A stretch of DNA of 64,000 bases, from the NCBI RefSeq assembly GCF_000949135.2, contig NZ_JTAN02000019.1, positions 620,001 to 684,000 of the forward strand. Direction: 5' to 3'. The position numbers and the translations under genes were made by a program. The notes beneath the pieces were generated by a model, which was given only the letters and a program-made list of their open reading frames with translations, was not told the origin of the DNA and did not search any database. Positions 17,641 to 25,202 of the stretch are shown here, one piece after another; within the stretch, counting starts at the first letter, position 1, and the number at the start of each line of letters is the position of its first letter. This DNA is from Burkholderia sp. USMB20 (lineage in GTDB: Bacteria; Pseudomonadota; Gammaproteobacteria; Burkholderiales; Burkholderiaceae).

Positions 17641-17804
17641 TCTGGTTCAGCGTCAGCCCGTGCGTCCTCGGCAGGTACACTACCCCAATCGCCGTGGACA
17701 TGCCGATCTAGATACAACGCGGCAGCAATGCGGTGTTGCTCAAGATGCGCAGCCACGGCACGCGTCGCAACGACCTGGCCGAGTTGGAATAGTGGTCGGC
17801 TCAT
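17641..17804 (-). pseudogene. 5' stump of a plasmid/ICE-type small protein gene, truncated by the IS
   Basis: About 54 codons survive: MSRPLFQLGQVVATRAVAAH, then LYLDRHVHGDWGSVPAEDARA. I recognise this as the start of a small protein family, usually about 80-110 residues, common on plasmids and integrative elements (MSRPLFxLGQVVATPGA... RHxxGDWG pattern). Homology stops where the IS right end begins at 17640. The start codon overlaps the stop of the upstream small acidic gene (ATGA, 17801-17804), so the two were an operon. Its function is not known to me. Confidence 0.7.
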
Positions 17805-18025
17805 GAGCGATCGCCGGAATAGATGGCCCATGCCGATTCGATCAATGCCCCAGGGACATCGCCGACCTCGAATCCCGGTACGTCTTCGAGCAGAGTCCGC
17901 AGATGGTTCATGAACTCGGCGCGCGAGAAATTGCCGCCGAACGCATCTTGAATAGACTCCACCAACCCCTGAATCTGGTCGGTGGTCAGCGGCGGGAAAT
18001 CGTCGTGGTGTTTGATGTCGTCCAT
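17801..18025 (-). CDS. Small acidic protein A, paralogue of the gene at 19351-19581
   Basis: A 74-residue acidic protein. It aligns end to end with the 76-residue product at 19351-19581: both begin MDDI..xDDFPPLT, share LLED(V/I)PGFE and end IESAWAIY. A GGAG lies 9-12 bases before the ATG. It is transcribed away from the HNH nuclease gene, and its stop overlaps the start of the truncated gene downstream. No family is recognised. The acidic character, small size and place beside a nuclease would fit an antitoxin, immunity or inhibitor role, but that is only inference. Confidence 0.68.
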   Translation of the reverse strand: MDDIKHHDDFPPLTTDQIQGLVESIQDAFGGNFSRAEFMNHLRTLLEDVPGFEVGDVPGALIESAWAIYSGDRS

Positions 18026-18079
18026 GCCGCCACCATCTCCTGATATTCGGCGAACGACAACGCAAAGGGAGGGAAACTA

Positions 18080-19345
18080 TTGCCTCCCCAGAACCTACCC
18101 TATGGCAAAGCCGAACTGGATTTGCTACCTTCTGGGCGAGCCCCAGATATATATCGTTCTATTCCCAAACGCATCGGCACGTTGGCAGACGGCGCCCCCA
18201 TTGAACGAAAAATCAAATTGACAAAAGCATTTACGATCTACTGGACCCCGGATGGCTGGACTGCGATTGGCGAGGGCAACCCTATTCGAGCTGCAGGTGG
18301 CACGGGGTACAACGGAAAAGTCGAAAGCGGCAGCCGTGTCTATGTAACTAACATCTTGAAGGGACAGCTACGCTTGCTTGGGGCGTTTACGGTGAAAGAA
18401 GTAGTCATCAAAGCTGAGCAAGGTAAGCCCGCCGTGGCCACCTGGGATGCGGCTGAATATCTGATTTCTGAAGATGGATCATCCACGCCATTGCTGATCC
18501 GGCCAGTGCCGACTGAATTAGCGACCACATTGCGGTTTATCACACGAACCGGCGAGGCCGCGACAATTGCCCTCAACGAGGACGGCACAGTGAACGGTCA
18601 AGCGATGCGCACCGTTCGAGAGCTAACTCCCGAGTCGGCTGCGAGTTTGGAAGGCCTGCTGCAAAGCAAACCTGAAGCTGATTGGACGGAGGCAGAATTA
18701 CGAGCCTCCGTTGCTGCGTACCTCGACATGGCGCGTCGTTTCCGGGATGGGCAATCGGTTGTAAAAAAGCAGATCTACAGAGACCTTTCCAGCCAGATTG
18801 GTCGAACAGAAAAATCTTGCGAGTACCGGATGCAGAACATCTCCTATGTCCTGGCACTCATGGGGCGAGACTGGATCAAAGGACTACCCCCGGCAAAGAA
18901 TGTCGGGGTGAGGGTCGCTGGGCAGATAGAAGCGCTCATCGGGGAATTGGAAGGCCGACATGAATCACCTCGGGCTGCCGAGGCCGTGGTCGTAGCCAAA
19001 ACCCGCAGGACGCTGAAAAAACGCCCGGACGGAAGCAAGACGCCCGAGAGGACCAATTCGACAACTACCAGCTTCGTCCGGAATCCGCAGGTCAAGGCTT
19101 GGGTGCTTGACCGGGCGGAGGCAACTTGCGAGGCGTGTGACCAGCCGGCTCCGTTTATCGGCGCTGACGGCTTCCCATTTCTCGAAGTCCATCATCTCCG
19201 AAAGCTGGCGGACGGCGGATCAGATACGGTGACGAATGCGGTTGCCGTTTGCCCAAACTGCCATCGGCGCCTTCACTTCTCGGAAGACGCTTCCGCGCAT
19301 CGAGAAACACTCTATGGAAAGGTCGCTGAACTGGAACGCGAATAG
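18080..19345 (+). CDS. HNH endonuclease, McrA-like, with unknown N-terminal domains
   Basis: A 421-residue protein. The TTG at 18080 is used because AAAGGGAGGG ends 6 bases upstream and no in-frame ATG lies nearby. The C-terminus (about 330-405) is a zinc-bound HNH domain: CEAC (350-353), EVHHL (His371/His372), Asn386, CPNC (391-394) and a nearby His. Residues about 205-300 form a second module (AAYLDMARRFRDGQSVVKKQ, then CEYRMQNISYVL and KNVGVRV) that I remember from other HNH restriction-type proteins. The first 170 residues are unrecognised. A role in cutting foreign or modified DNA is likely. Base composition is lower in G+C than the core genes. Confidence 0.85.
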   Translation: MPPQNLPYGKAELDLLPSGRAPDIYRSIPKRIGTLADGAPIERKIKLTKAFTIYWTPDGWTAIGEGNPIRAAGGTGYNGKVESGSRVYVTNILKGQLRLLGAFTVKEVVIKAEQGKPAVATWDAAEYLISEDGSSTPLLIRPVPTELATTLRFITRTGEAATIALNEDGTVNGQAMRTVRELTPESAASLEGLLQSKPEADWTEAELRASVAAYLDMARRFRDGQSVVKKQIYRDLSSQIGRTEKSCEYRMQNISYVLALMGRDWIKGLPPAKNVGVRVAGQIEALIGELEGRHESPRAAEAVVVAKTRRTLKKRPDGSKTPERTNSTTTSFVRNPQVKAWVLDRAEATCEACDQPAPFIGADGFPFLEVHHLRKLADGGSDTVTNAVAVCPNCHRRLHFSEDASAHRETLYGKVAELERE

Positions 19346-19350
19346 AAGGT

Positions 19351-19581
19351 TCAGAATTCGCGCCAACTGCTGGTGTATATCGCCCACGCGGATTCGATGC
19401 GCCTCGCATTCACCTGGTCCGTCTCGAATCCTGGGATATCTTCGAGGAGCATCAACAGATTTTCGGTGAAATCTGCTCGAGAAAGATCGCTGTCGAAATC
19501 TTCACGAACTGCCATAGCCAGTTCGCGAATCTGCTCGATGGTCAGCGGTGGGAAATCGTCGGGACGTTGAATGTCGTCCAT
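19351..19581 (-). CDS. Small acidic protein B, paralogue of the gene at 17801-18025
   Basis: A 76-residue acidic protein (MDDIQRPDDFPPLTIEQIRE, then LLMLLEDIPGFETD and IESAWAIYTS). It is convergent with the HNH gene, whose stop is only 5 bases away. The ATG at 19581 is chosen by alignment with paralogue A; an upstream in-frame codon would add nine residues without a counterpart. Unknown family. The conserved motifs DDFPPLT, SRA(E/D)F and ESAWAIY give a distinctive profile for searching. Confidence 0.68.
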   Translation of the reverse strand: MDDIQRPDDFPPLTIEQIRELAMAVREDFDSDLSRADFTENLLMLLEDIPGFETDQVNARRIESAWAIYTSSWREF

Positions 19582-19737
19582 ACGACGACTATCCCGGCAC
19601 CTCCACAATCAGCACAACGGCGGGCAGCTTTCAACTACGGGCAGTTCGCGAAAATGTCAGAACAGGCGGCCGCACGATCTCCAATCTGTTTATCATGAAC
19701 GTGTAGTCCCATTCGAGCATGTCGACATGCGAACGCG

Positions 19738-20973
19738 ATGAAGACCAGTCCCTCACTCAACCCACCGTTGCGGATCCTGCATAGAAAGCTTAAAGAGCCG
19801 AAATCGATCGCGGAGGTACGTCAATACTTCGCCGGAATGACACCTGCGGATGTGCTATGCCAAGCATACCTAAAGGTGCTTGCCCGTGCTCACAATATGT
19901 CCGGGGCATCCTTTATCCAGCACACCACGGGACTATCGAGATCGCAGCTGCGGCTAGGGGTGCAGCGTCAGTCCACCCTCGATCGCGCGATGCAACGTCG
20001 CATCGCAAATATGCGATCGCAGCTCCGCCGCAAGCAATGGAAATCCGAGGAAATTGCGGAGTTCGAAGCCGGGTTCCCCAGCCTTCGCTCAGACTTTCCG
20101 ACCGCCTACGCCGATTTTACTTATGCTGTCTTTTACGGATTTGGCGGCGGCGAAGAAGCCATCTCTCATGCCATCGAGATCGACAGACTGATCTGGAATC
20201 TGGAACATGCGTATCGCAACGATATGCCGCCTGTCCAAATTGGGCGGATATTACGTGATTGTTCCGTCTTCGACGCTGAGCACTTTGACCGTGCGGAAGG
20301 CCAACTCGTGGCAGATTATTCTGAGCGACAAGCGCTTGCGGAACTCGCCCAGACCTCATCGTGGGAGGAGGCAACACCCCTCATCGCTCTGATCGGCGTA
20401 CATTGCTTAATCTCCCTGCTAGCGATCTTTGATATCTGCATGCAGAGATACCTCGGCCCTGTCTGGTCAGATTCCATCGATGGCTCGGTGGTAACCAGAT
20501 TGTTTCCGCGCCTGTCCCCTCGTGCCGCCGTCGAGACGGGCCGACCAAGCCGGCGCGGTTTGGTCGAATTGCCAGTAGCGCTGCTGCTGGACTTCAGTGT
20601 TCGCCTGATCTACCGCTGGCGTAATGGCCAGTGGCCGCGCAAACGACCGTCCTGGAAGGAGGTGGCGTGCTGGACCACTTCCGTGTCCGCTGGCCTTTTG
20701 GCACAGTGGAGATCTGGACAGAAGGCAATGACCGCTGCAGACTTCGCGCGATTTTGGTTGGAGGCATGCTGCACGCCAAAACGCCAGCAGCATCCCCCTC
20801 CGATACCCATGCCGCTGTATTTCGCGGCCATCATGCTTGAGACGTGCTGTGTCACTTGGAAGAAGCGAGGACAGCACCGCAGCGTCCTGCTCCTCGACCC
20901 AGACGACTACCTGGCCCACCGCCAACGCTTGATGGAAGCCTCGACGGTGGGTGCATCGGGTCAGAGTGCCTAA
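19738..20973 (+). CDS. Hypothetical protein, 411 residues, mostly helical
   Basis: Not recognised. The first 150 residues are basic and helical (SRSQLRLGVQRQSTLDRAMQ); one moderately hydrophobic stretch lies near 225-245 (PLIALIGVHCLISLLAIFDI). It has several Trp/Cys residues in the C-terminal half and a Lys/Arg-rich loop (WRNGQWPRKRPSWKE). No catalytic motif is visible. It stands in the accessory segment between the HNH cluster and a 40-residue gene on the other strand and has lower G+C than core genes, so it is probably horizontally acquired. Confidence 0.6.
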   Translation: MKTSPSLNPPLRILHRKLKEPKSIAEVRQYFAGMTPADVLCQAYLKVLARAHNMSGASFIQHTTGLSRSQLRLGVQRQSTLDRAMQRRIANMRSQLRRKQWKSEEIAEFEAGFPSLRSDFPTAYADFTYAVFYGFGGGEEAISHAIEIDRLIWNLEHAYRNDMPPVQIGRILRDCSVFDAEHFDRAEGQLVADYSERQALAELAQTSSWEEATPLIALIGVHCLISLLAIFDICMQRYLGPVWSDSIDGSVVTRLFPRLSPRAAVETGRPSRRGLVELPVALLLDFSVRLIYRWRNGQWPRKRPSWKEVACWTTSVSAGLLAQWRSGQKAMTAADFARFWLEACCTPKRQQHPPPIPMPLYFAAIMLETCCVTWKKRGQHRSVLLLDPDDYLAHRQRLMEASTVGASGQSA

Positions 20974-20978
20974 CTTTT

Positions 20979-21101
20979 TTACTCATCAGCCAAGCGTTCT
21001 TCCCAGTCGTCCGGCCGCTCGTCCTCGCCACGAGACTGCCAATAGGCGTCGTTGTTCGGGTTCAGTTGATCGGCGTGGTTGTCGAGATCGTGCTTTTCCA
21101 T
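20979..21101 (-). CDS. Very small acidic protein (40 residues) with a strong ribosome binding site
   Basis: ATG at 21101, stop TAA at 20981-20979. The product starts MEKHDLDNHADQLNPNNDAY and continues with WQSRGEDERPDDWEERLADE, so it is strongly acidic and lacks membrane segments. GAGGAGG lies about 8 bases upstream of the ATG. The NPNNDAYWQSRG pattern is familiar to me from short conserved proteins on plasmids and integrative elements, but I cannot name a function. It is convergent with the 411-residue gene, 5 bases apart. Confidence 0.65.
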   Translation of the reverse strand: MEKHDLDNHADQLNPNNDAYWQSRGEDERPDDWEERLADE

Positions 21102-21493
21102 GCTGGATTCCTCCTCGGTTCACCTGCCACATGGCAGTGAGCCGATGGTGCCGCTCAACGCTGACGAAATAATCCCGAATCTTGACGATTTGGATCCGGA
21201 GCCTGCTTCACGTCCAAGGAGTTGGTTTCCCGTGAACATCTCGCCGGTGTACTGCCCCACCGATCACCGCGATTTCAGCCCGACGCCCGTGAACGTGATT
21301 CCCACTCGGCAAAACCAGCCATTTCGCATCGTGATACATCCGCCAACCACGTGTTGATCACATCCGAGCAAGGGGACTGGGAAACGAAATCGCCGTGGTG
21401 TTGAGTATCGCTCATGCACCGACTCTCTCGGCAGTTCCGCAGTCGGCACAGCAAAGAGCCCAACTAAAGACTTGATCGTCTAAACGACGTTGA
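21102..21493. other. Region without a convincing gene; possible relic of a third acidic paralogue
   Basis: On the minus strand an ATG at 21414 opens MSDTQHHGDFVSQ, which resembles the first residues of the two small acidic proteins (MDDIKHHDDFPPL), but the similarity fades after about 12 codons and the frame ends after 46. The DNA in front of it also resembles the DNA in front of paralogue B (a Cys-Ala-Asp-Cys-Gly coding stretch). A plus-strand frame at 21079-21357 has no ribosome binding site and no family features. Confidence 0.35.
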
Positions 21494-22177
21494 TTACCGT
21501 TCGGAACGTAGCCACTCATCACCCCGTTGCAACAAAGCAATCATCGATTCGTGCACCAGCCTATCGCGACTCTTTAATTGATCAGCGTATTGAACAAGTA
21601 TGGCGTGCTTCCGGCGAATGCGTGCGTCCCGGTCTTGACCATGATAAGACACATCAAAATTCATCAAGTCCGTTACAAGATGATTGTTTAACTGAAAAGA
21701 GTAGATCAGCCCCTTGGCCTTAGCGTAGGTCACGATAATCAAGCGTCTGAGTTCTTCATCCGCGATCTTACCAACCTGCGAGGACGCTCGGTTATACACC
21801 GTGAATGCTTCCGTGGTGACCGGAAATATTGCGTCGAAGAATCCGCCCTCCGGTACAGCCAGTAGCTGCTGGCGAGCGCCTACGTTGTAGCCTTCCCAAA
21901 TTGCATTAATCTCTTCTCTGATCGCCTGCACGAAAGCCAGCGTCTCCGCCAACTCTTTCCGGGCGTCGTCGGCCGCATGCCGCACCTCGGCCTCTCGGGT
22001 ATCTCGATATTGCTTGTTAGCAACCCAGATTGCGATGAGGATCGCGCCGATTGACCCCGCGGCCTGCACCCAAGCAGCCGCACTTGCAGCATCCGTGGCT
22101 GGATAGTGACAATACACACTCGCACCGGCTACGGCAGCGAGCGTTAGCAGCGCAATTAGCCATTTGTGGTGTTTCAT
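21494..22177 (-). CDS. Hypothetical membrane protein with two N-terminal helices
   Basis: A 227-residue protein. Hydrophobic segments lie at about 6-25 (LIALLTLAAVAGASVYCHY) and 35-52 (VQAAGSIGAILIAIWVANK). A charged helical cytoplasmic part follows (RDTREAEVRHAADDARKELA onward). GGGG lies a few bases before the ATG. This layout, a short membrane anchor plus a helical soluble domain, is frequent among uncharacterised proteins of phage and defence islands. No enzymatic motif is seen. It ends beside the possible acidic-paralogue relic. Confidence 0.65.
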   Translation of the reverse strand: MKHHKWLIALLTLAAVAGASVYCHYPATDAASAAAWVQAAGSIGAILIAIWVANKQYRDTREAEVRHAADDARKELAETLAFVQAIREEINAIWEGYNVGARQQLLAVPEGGFFDAIFPVTTEAFTVYNRASSQVGKIADEELRRLIIVTYAKAKGLIYSFQLNNHLVTDLMNFDVSYHGQDRDARIRRKHAILVQYADQLKSRDRLVHESMIALLQRGDEWLRSER

Positions 22178-22392
22178 CGCATTCCCCGTTTTTTTCCGGC
22201 GATCCTACCACTGGAGGAGCATTGGAGTAGGGCTGCGCTTGCTGAGGCGCAAATGGCGAGGGCGGAAACCAGTCCGAGCAGCCGGCCCTGGTCATCGTTG
22301 CATCTTGCAGCGAATGCAAATACCCGCCAGCGACGCCACCGCTTCGCCGCCGAGCCATGCCAGTTTCGATACCAGCGACCAGAATCACCCGC

Positions 22393-22422
22393 TTGCCATC
22401 CCCACCCAAACCCCTGTAGAAT
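22393..22422 (+). promoter_or_regulatory. Promoter of tRNA-Gly(CCC)
   Basis: TTGCCA (22393-22398) and TAGAAT (22417-22422) are 18 bases apart and end 10 bases before the mature tRNA 5' end. Confidence 0.65.
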
Positions 22423-22432
22423 TACGCGTTCT

Positions 22433-22507
22433 GCGGGCGTCGTATAATGGCCATTACCTCAGCTTCCCAAGCTGATGACGTGGGTTCGATTCCCATCGCC
22501 CGCTCCA
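22433..22507 (+). tRNA. tRNA-Gly (anticodon CCC)
   Basis: Acceptor arm GCGGGCG pairs with CGCCCGC, followed by the T discriminator and encoded CCA. The anticodon stem TCAGC/GCTGA closes the loop TTCCCAA, giving anticodon CCC. The T arm reads GTGGGTTCGATTCCCAT. It is the integration site of the element to its right: the last 24 bases plus three more are repeated at 30599-30625. The tRNA itself is complete, because the element's attP restores the 3' end. Confidence 0.96.
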
Positions 22508-22510
22508 CCT
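22484..22510 (+). repeat. attL of the integrative element (27-bp direct repeat, copy 1)
   Basis: Bases 22484-22510, starting GTTCGATTCCCATCGCCC and ending CCACCT, are identical to 30599-30625. The copy lies in the T arm and acceptor 3' strand of tRNA-Gly(CCC), the classical target of tyrosine integrases. Confidence 0.92.
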
Positions 22511-22593
22511 CGAACCTAACCGGTTGATTTTGTTCCGGTTACGGTCCTGACAGCACGAATACTCCGCGAGACTACTACAGTTGGTGGTCCGTC

Positions 22594-24552
22594 ATGCAGG
22601 GTATCTCCTGCCTGTATCGCCGTCCAAGCGGCATCTACGCAGTGCGTCTTGTCGTCCCCAAGCGGTTGCGCGAGTTCGTCGGCAGGACGGAAATACACAC
22701 GTCTACCGGCGTCCGAAGTCTGGCGGTTGCGAAGACTGAGGCGCTTAGAATCCAGCTTCACTGGCGCACACATTTTCAGGCGATGGACGCGGAAAAACTC
22801 AGGAACGAAAGCCCGCTGATTGCTGGCGACGGCATGATTTCAATAACGGCGGCGGCGGACGCTATCGGCATCTCACCCGGCGCACTCGCTGGCGAACTGC
22901 TCAATGACCGGGCGCAGGTCTATACGCACGTTCAAGGTCTACGCGGTTGGGCGGTTCCTGACTTGAACGACATCGAGCGCGACTATGACGGCGGCCTCGT
23001 CCTGAATGACGTTGAGAGCAAAGGCGTCGAGACGACCCATTCCGGTATGGTGCGGTTCCTCGATACGCGCGCCACGCTTGGCCGGTTCGTCGTCGGTGCG
23101 AAGTCCATCGAGTCCGTTTTGCGGCACGGTGCGCACGCCGCCGTCATTCTGGATGACGAGCTGGAAGTGTCGCTGTCCGAGTGCGTCACGACCAAGACCG
23201 CCATTGCGAAGGTGCGTGCCCGCCTTGCCTTGTCCGTGCCGCCAGCAAGCCCTGTCGTGCCGACTGCCACGACGACGCCGCCGACGCCGTCAGCAAGCCC
23301 TGTCGTGACGCCGAGCATAGCGACGCCCATCATCCACGATCCGATCACCGCGCGGCACGGCTCCAAGCGCTTCTCGGAGCTGTTCGAGCTGTATCGGAAA
23401 GACCGGGACTGGAGCGTTGGCACGGCGAAACGCAACACGACCGAGGCCGAGCTGTTCGCGGGCCTGATGGGTGATCCAGCGCTAGGCGACATCGAGAAAG
23501 AGACCGTGCTGGAATTCGCGCGGCTGCTCGCCCTACTGCCGAGAGACATCTACCAGTCACGGCGCAACTATCGCCGCACGACCGGCGAGACCAAGACCCT
23601 CCACGAGCTGATAGAGCTTGCCAAGCGCGACGGGCTGAAACGCAAGAACGAGGATACCGTGAAGCGCCACGTCGGGCACCTGAGCGAGATTCTTGGCTAC
23701 GGCGTCAAGGCGGGCATGATGCGCTTCAATCCGGCGGCAGACTACAAGCGTGGGCGCAGTGCGGGTGCAGGTTCGCGTCCGCAGGACGACCGGCAGACGT
23801 TTGCGCCTGACGAGCTGGACCGCATCTTTTCACAGGACTGGTTCGAGCGTGGTGCGGGAACCGTCAGGGCGAACGGCTTCACGCACTGGCGACCGCACTA
23901 CTACTGGTTGCCGCTGCTGGGCCTGTTGACCGGTGCGCGTATCAATGAGCTGTCGCAGCTCTACCTAGACGACATACGGCAGTCTGAAGCCGGGGTGTGG
24001 TATCTGGATTTCAACCTCGACGGCGACAAGGTAGAGGACGTGCCCGACAAGTCGCTGAAGACGGTCAACGCCGAACGAGTCGTGCCGATACATGCAGAGC
24101 TGGTGCGTCTCGGCTTGCCTGAGTATGTCGAGAGGCTAAGGCGGGCGGGCCATACCCGCCTGTTTCCAGAGCTGAAGCGTGACCCCGTGAAGGGCTACGG
24201 CAAACCGGCTGGATCGTGGTTCAACGAGCGCTTTCTCGGCAACAGGCTCGGCATCGAGCGGAACGGGATGAAGACTTTCCACTCGTTCCGGCATACGTTC
24301 ATTACAGCGCTTGAACGGCTTGAGCTGCCTGAACGCGTGATGACGCAATTGGCCGGGCATGAGCGCGGCAAGACGCAGAGCGGGAAACGCTATGCGAAAG
24401 ACCGCGACGCCGACGAGCTGGCAGAAATTTTTGCCCGGTTGCACTTCCCGGCACTCACTGGCGTAGCGCCGCTCAGGATTGACGATGCTCTGGCCGCCAT
24501 CAAGTGCGCAGCGCGTCAGAAGGTGGCGGCAGGCCGACGCGAACGGCGTTGA
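22594..24552 (+). CDS. Tyrosine-type site-specific integrase
   Basis: A 652-residue phage-type integrase, longer than typical (about 400). The catalytic set is visible: Arg449 in LTGARINELSQL, His563/Arg566 in HSFRHTF, the HxRG-type LAGHERG, and the nucleophile Tyr600 in GKRYAK. The N-terminal 230 residues include a DUF6538-like start (GISCLYRRPSGIYAVRLVVP) and an Ala/Pro/Thr linker near residues 215-245 (ASPVVPTATTTPPTPSASPV). It would catalyse integration into and excision from tRNA-Gly(CCC). It begins 84 bases after attL. Confidence 0.95.
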   Translation: MQGISCLYRRPSGIYAVRLVVPKRLREFVGRTEIHTSTGVRSLAVAKTEALRIQLHWRTHFQAMDAEKLRNESPLIAGDGMISITAAADAIGISPGALAGELLNDRAQVYTHVQGLRGWAVPDLNDIERDYDGGLVLNDVESKGVETTHSGMVRFLDTRATLGRFVVGAKSIESVLRHGAHAAVILDDELEVSLSECVTTKTAIAKVRARLALSVPPASPVVPTATTTPPTPSASPVVTPSIATPIIHDPITARHGSKRFSELFELYRKDRDWSVGTAKRNTTEAELFAGLMGDPALGDIEKETVLEFARLLALLPRDIYQSRRNYRRTTGETKTLHELIELAKRDGLKRKNEDTVKRHVGHLSEILGYGVKAGMMRFNPAADYKRGRSAGAGSRPQDDRQTFAPDELDRIFSQDWFERGAGTVRANGFTHWRPHYYWLPLLGLLTGARINELSQLYLDDIRQSEAGVWYLDFNLDGDKVEDVPDKSLKTVNAERVVPIHAELVRLGLPEYVERLRRAGHTRLFPELKRDPVKGYGKPAGSWFNERFLGNRLGIERNGMKTFHSFRHTFITALERLELPERVMTQLAGHERGKTQSGKRYAKDRDADELAEIFARLHFPALTGVAPLRIDDALAAIKCAARQKVAAGRRERR

Positions 24553-24597
24553 AGATCTAGCACTCGCCGCAATCGCGGCACAAATCGGGGAAACAAA

Positions 24598-24900
24598 ATG
24601 AATATCAAAAGAATCGCCGTGCTGTCCCTTGCTTCATTGACGCTGACCGCCTGTATGACTATCGGACATAAGTTCGATCCGAGCGCGGTGGACTCGATGC
24701 GTCCGGGCGTGACCACGATTCAGGATGCAGAAACCGCGCTCGGCAAACCCGCATCGTCGTCAGCGGTAGTGAATGGCGGCACTTTGCTGCAATGGATTTA
24801 TACGCAAGGCTCAGTGGTCGGTGGCTCGTCGGCGCACGTTGCCGTGCTTTTCGACAAGAATGGCAGGATGGTGCGGGTCACGCACCGGAGCCAGATGTAA
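24598..24900 (+). CDS. Small lipoprotein, SmpA/OmlA (BamE-like) fold
   Basis: A 100-residue protein with a lipoprotein signal peptide; the lipobox LTAC places the modified cysteine at residue 19. The mature part has the pattern VDSMRPGVTTIQDAETALGKP, followed by a strand-rich region (LLQWIYTQGS, VAVLFDKNGRMVRV), typical of the SmpA/OmlA fold. On mobile elements such lipoproteins could alter the cell surface or block superinfection, but there is no direct evidence here. It starts 45 bases after the integrase stop. Confidence 0.8.
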   Translation: MNIKRIAVLSLASLTLTACMTIGHKFDPSAVDSMRPGVTTIQDAETALGKPASSSAVVNGGTLLQWIYTQGSVVGGSSAHVAVLFDKNGRMVRVTHRSQM

Positions 24901-25202
24901 CCGCGCATAGAGCCGCAGGCTTATCGGGAGCGTCCGGGTCCGGGTGCTCCCTCCCGGCGCTCCCTATAAGGTTTCGTCAAAAACCGCTGCCCGTTGAAAC
25001 ACGGTATCCCCTCAAGGTCGGCTCCATCCTCTAAGACTTGCTTACCGTTTCCCGCACGCCATTTTTTGTTGCGTGGTGGCAGTGCTGCGTTTCATTCTCT
25101 CGGGGCTGGGTGCTCGCATATCAACTCTTTAACCCCCTCCGTGCATTCACCATCGCCCTGATAGACTGCGGTCCAAGCGGGGACGAGAACGAGGAGAAGA
25201 AA
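24901..25202. other. Intergenic region inside the element
   Basis: No gene is supported. A GC-rich stretch (GGGAGCGTCCGGGTCCGGGTGCTCCC, about 24927-24952) can fold into a hairpin and may end the integrase-lipoprotein transcript. The rest probably holds the promoter of the next gene. Confidence 0.35.

Noticed and set aside
21079-21357. Plus-strand frame of 92 codons
   Set aside because: No ribosome binding site, no family, and it overlaps the start region of the 40-residue gene on the other strand.
25038-25202. N-terminal extension of the 238-residue element protein from a TTG
   Set aside because: The ATG at 25203 has a good ribosome binding site and the extension looks non-coding.
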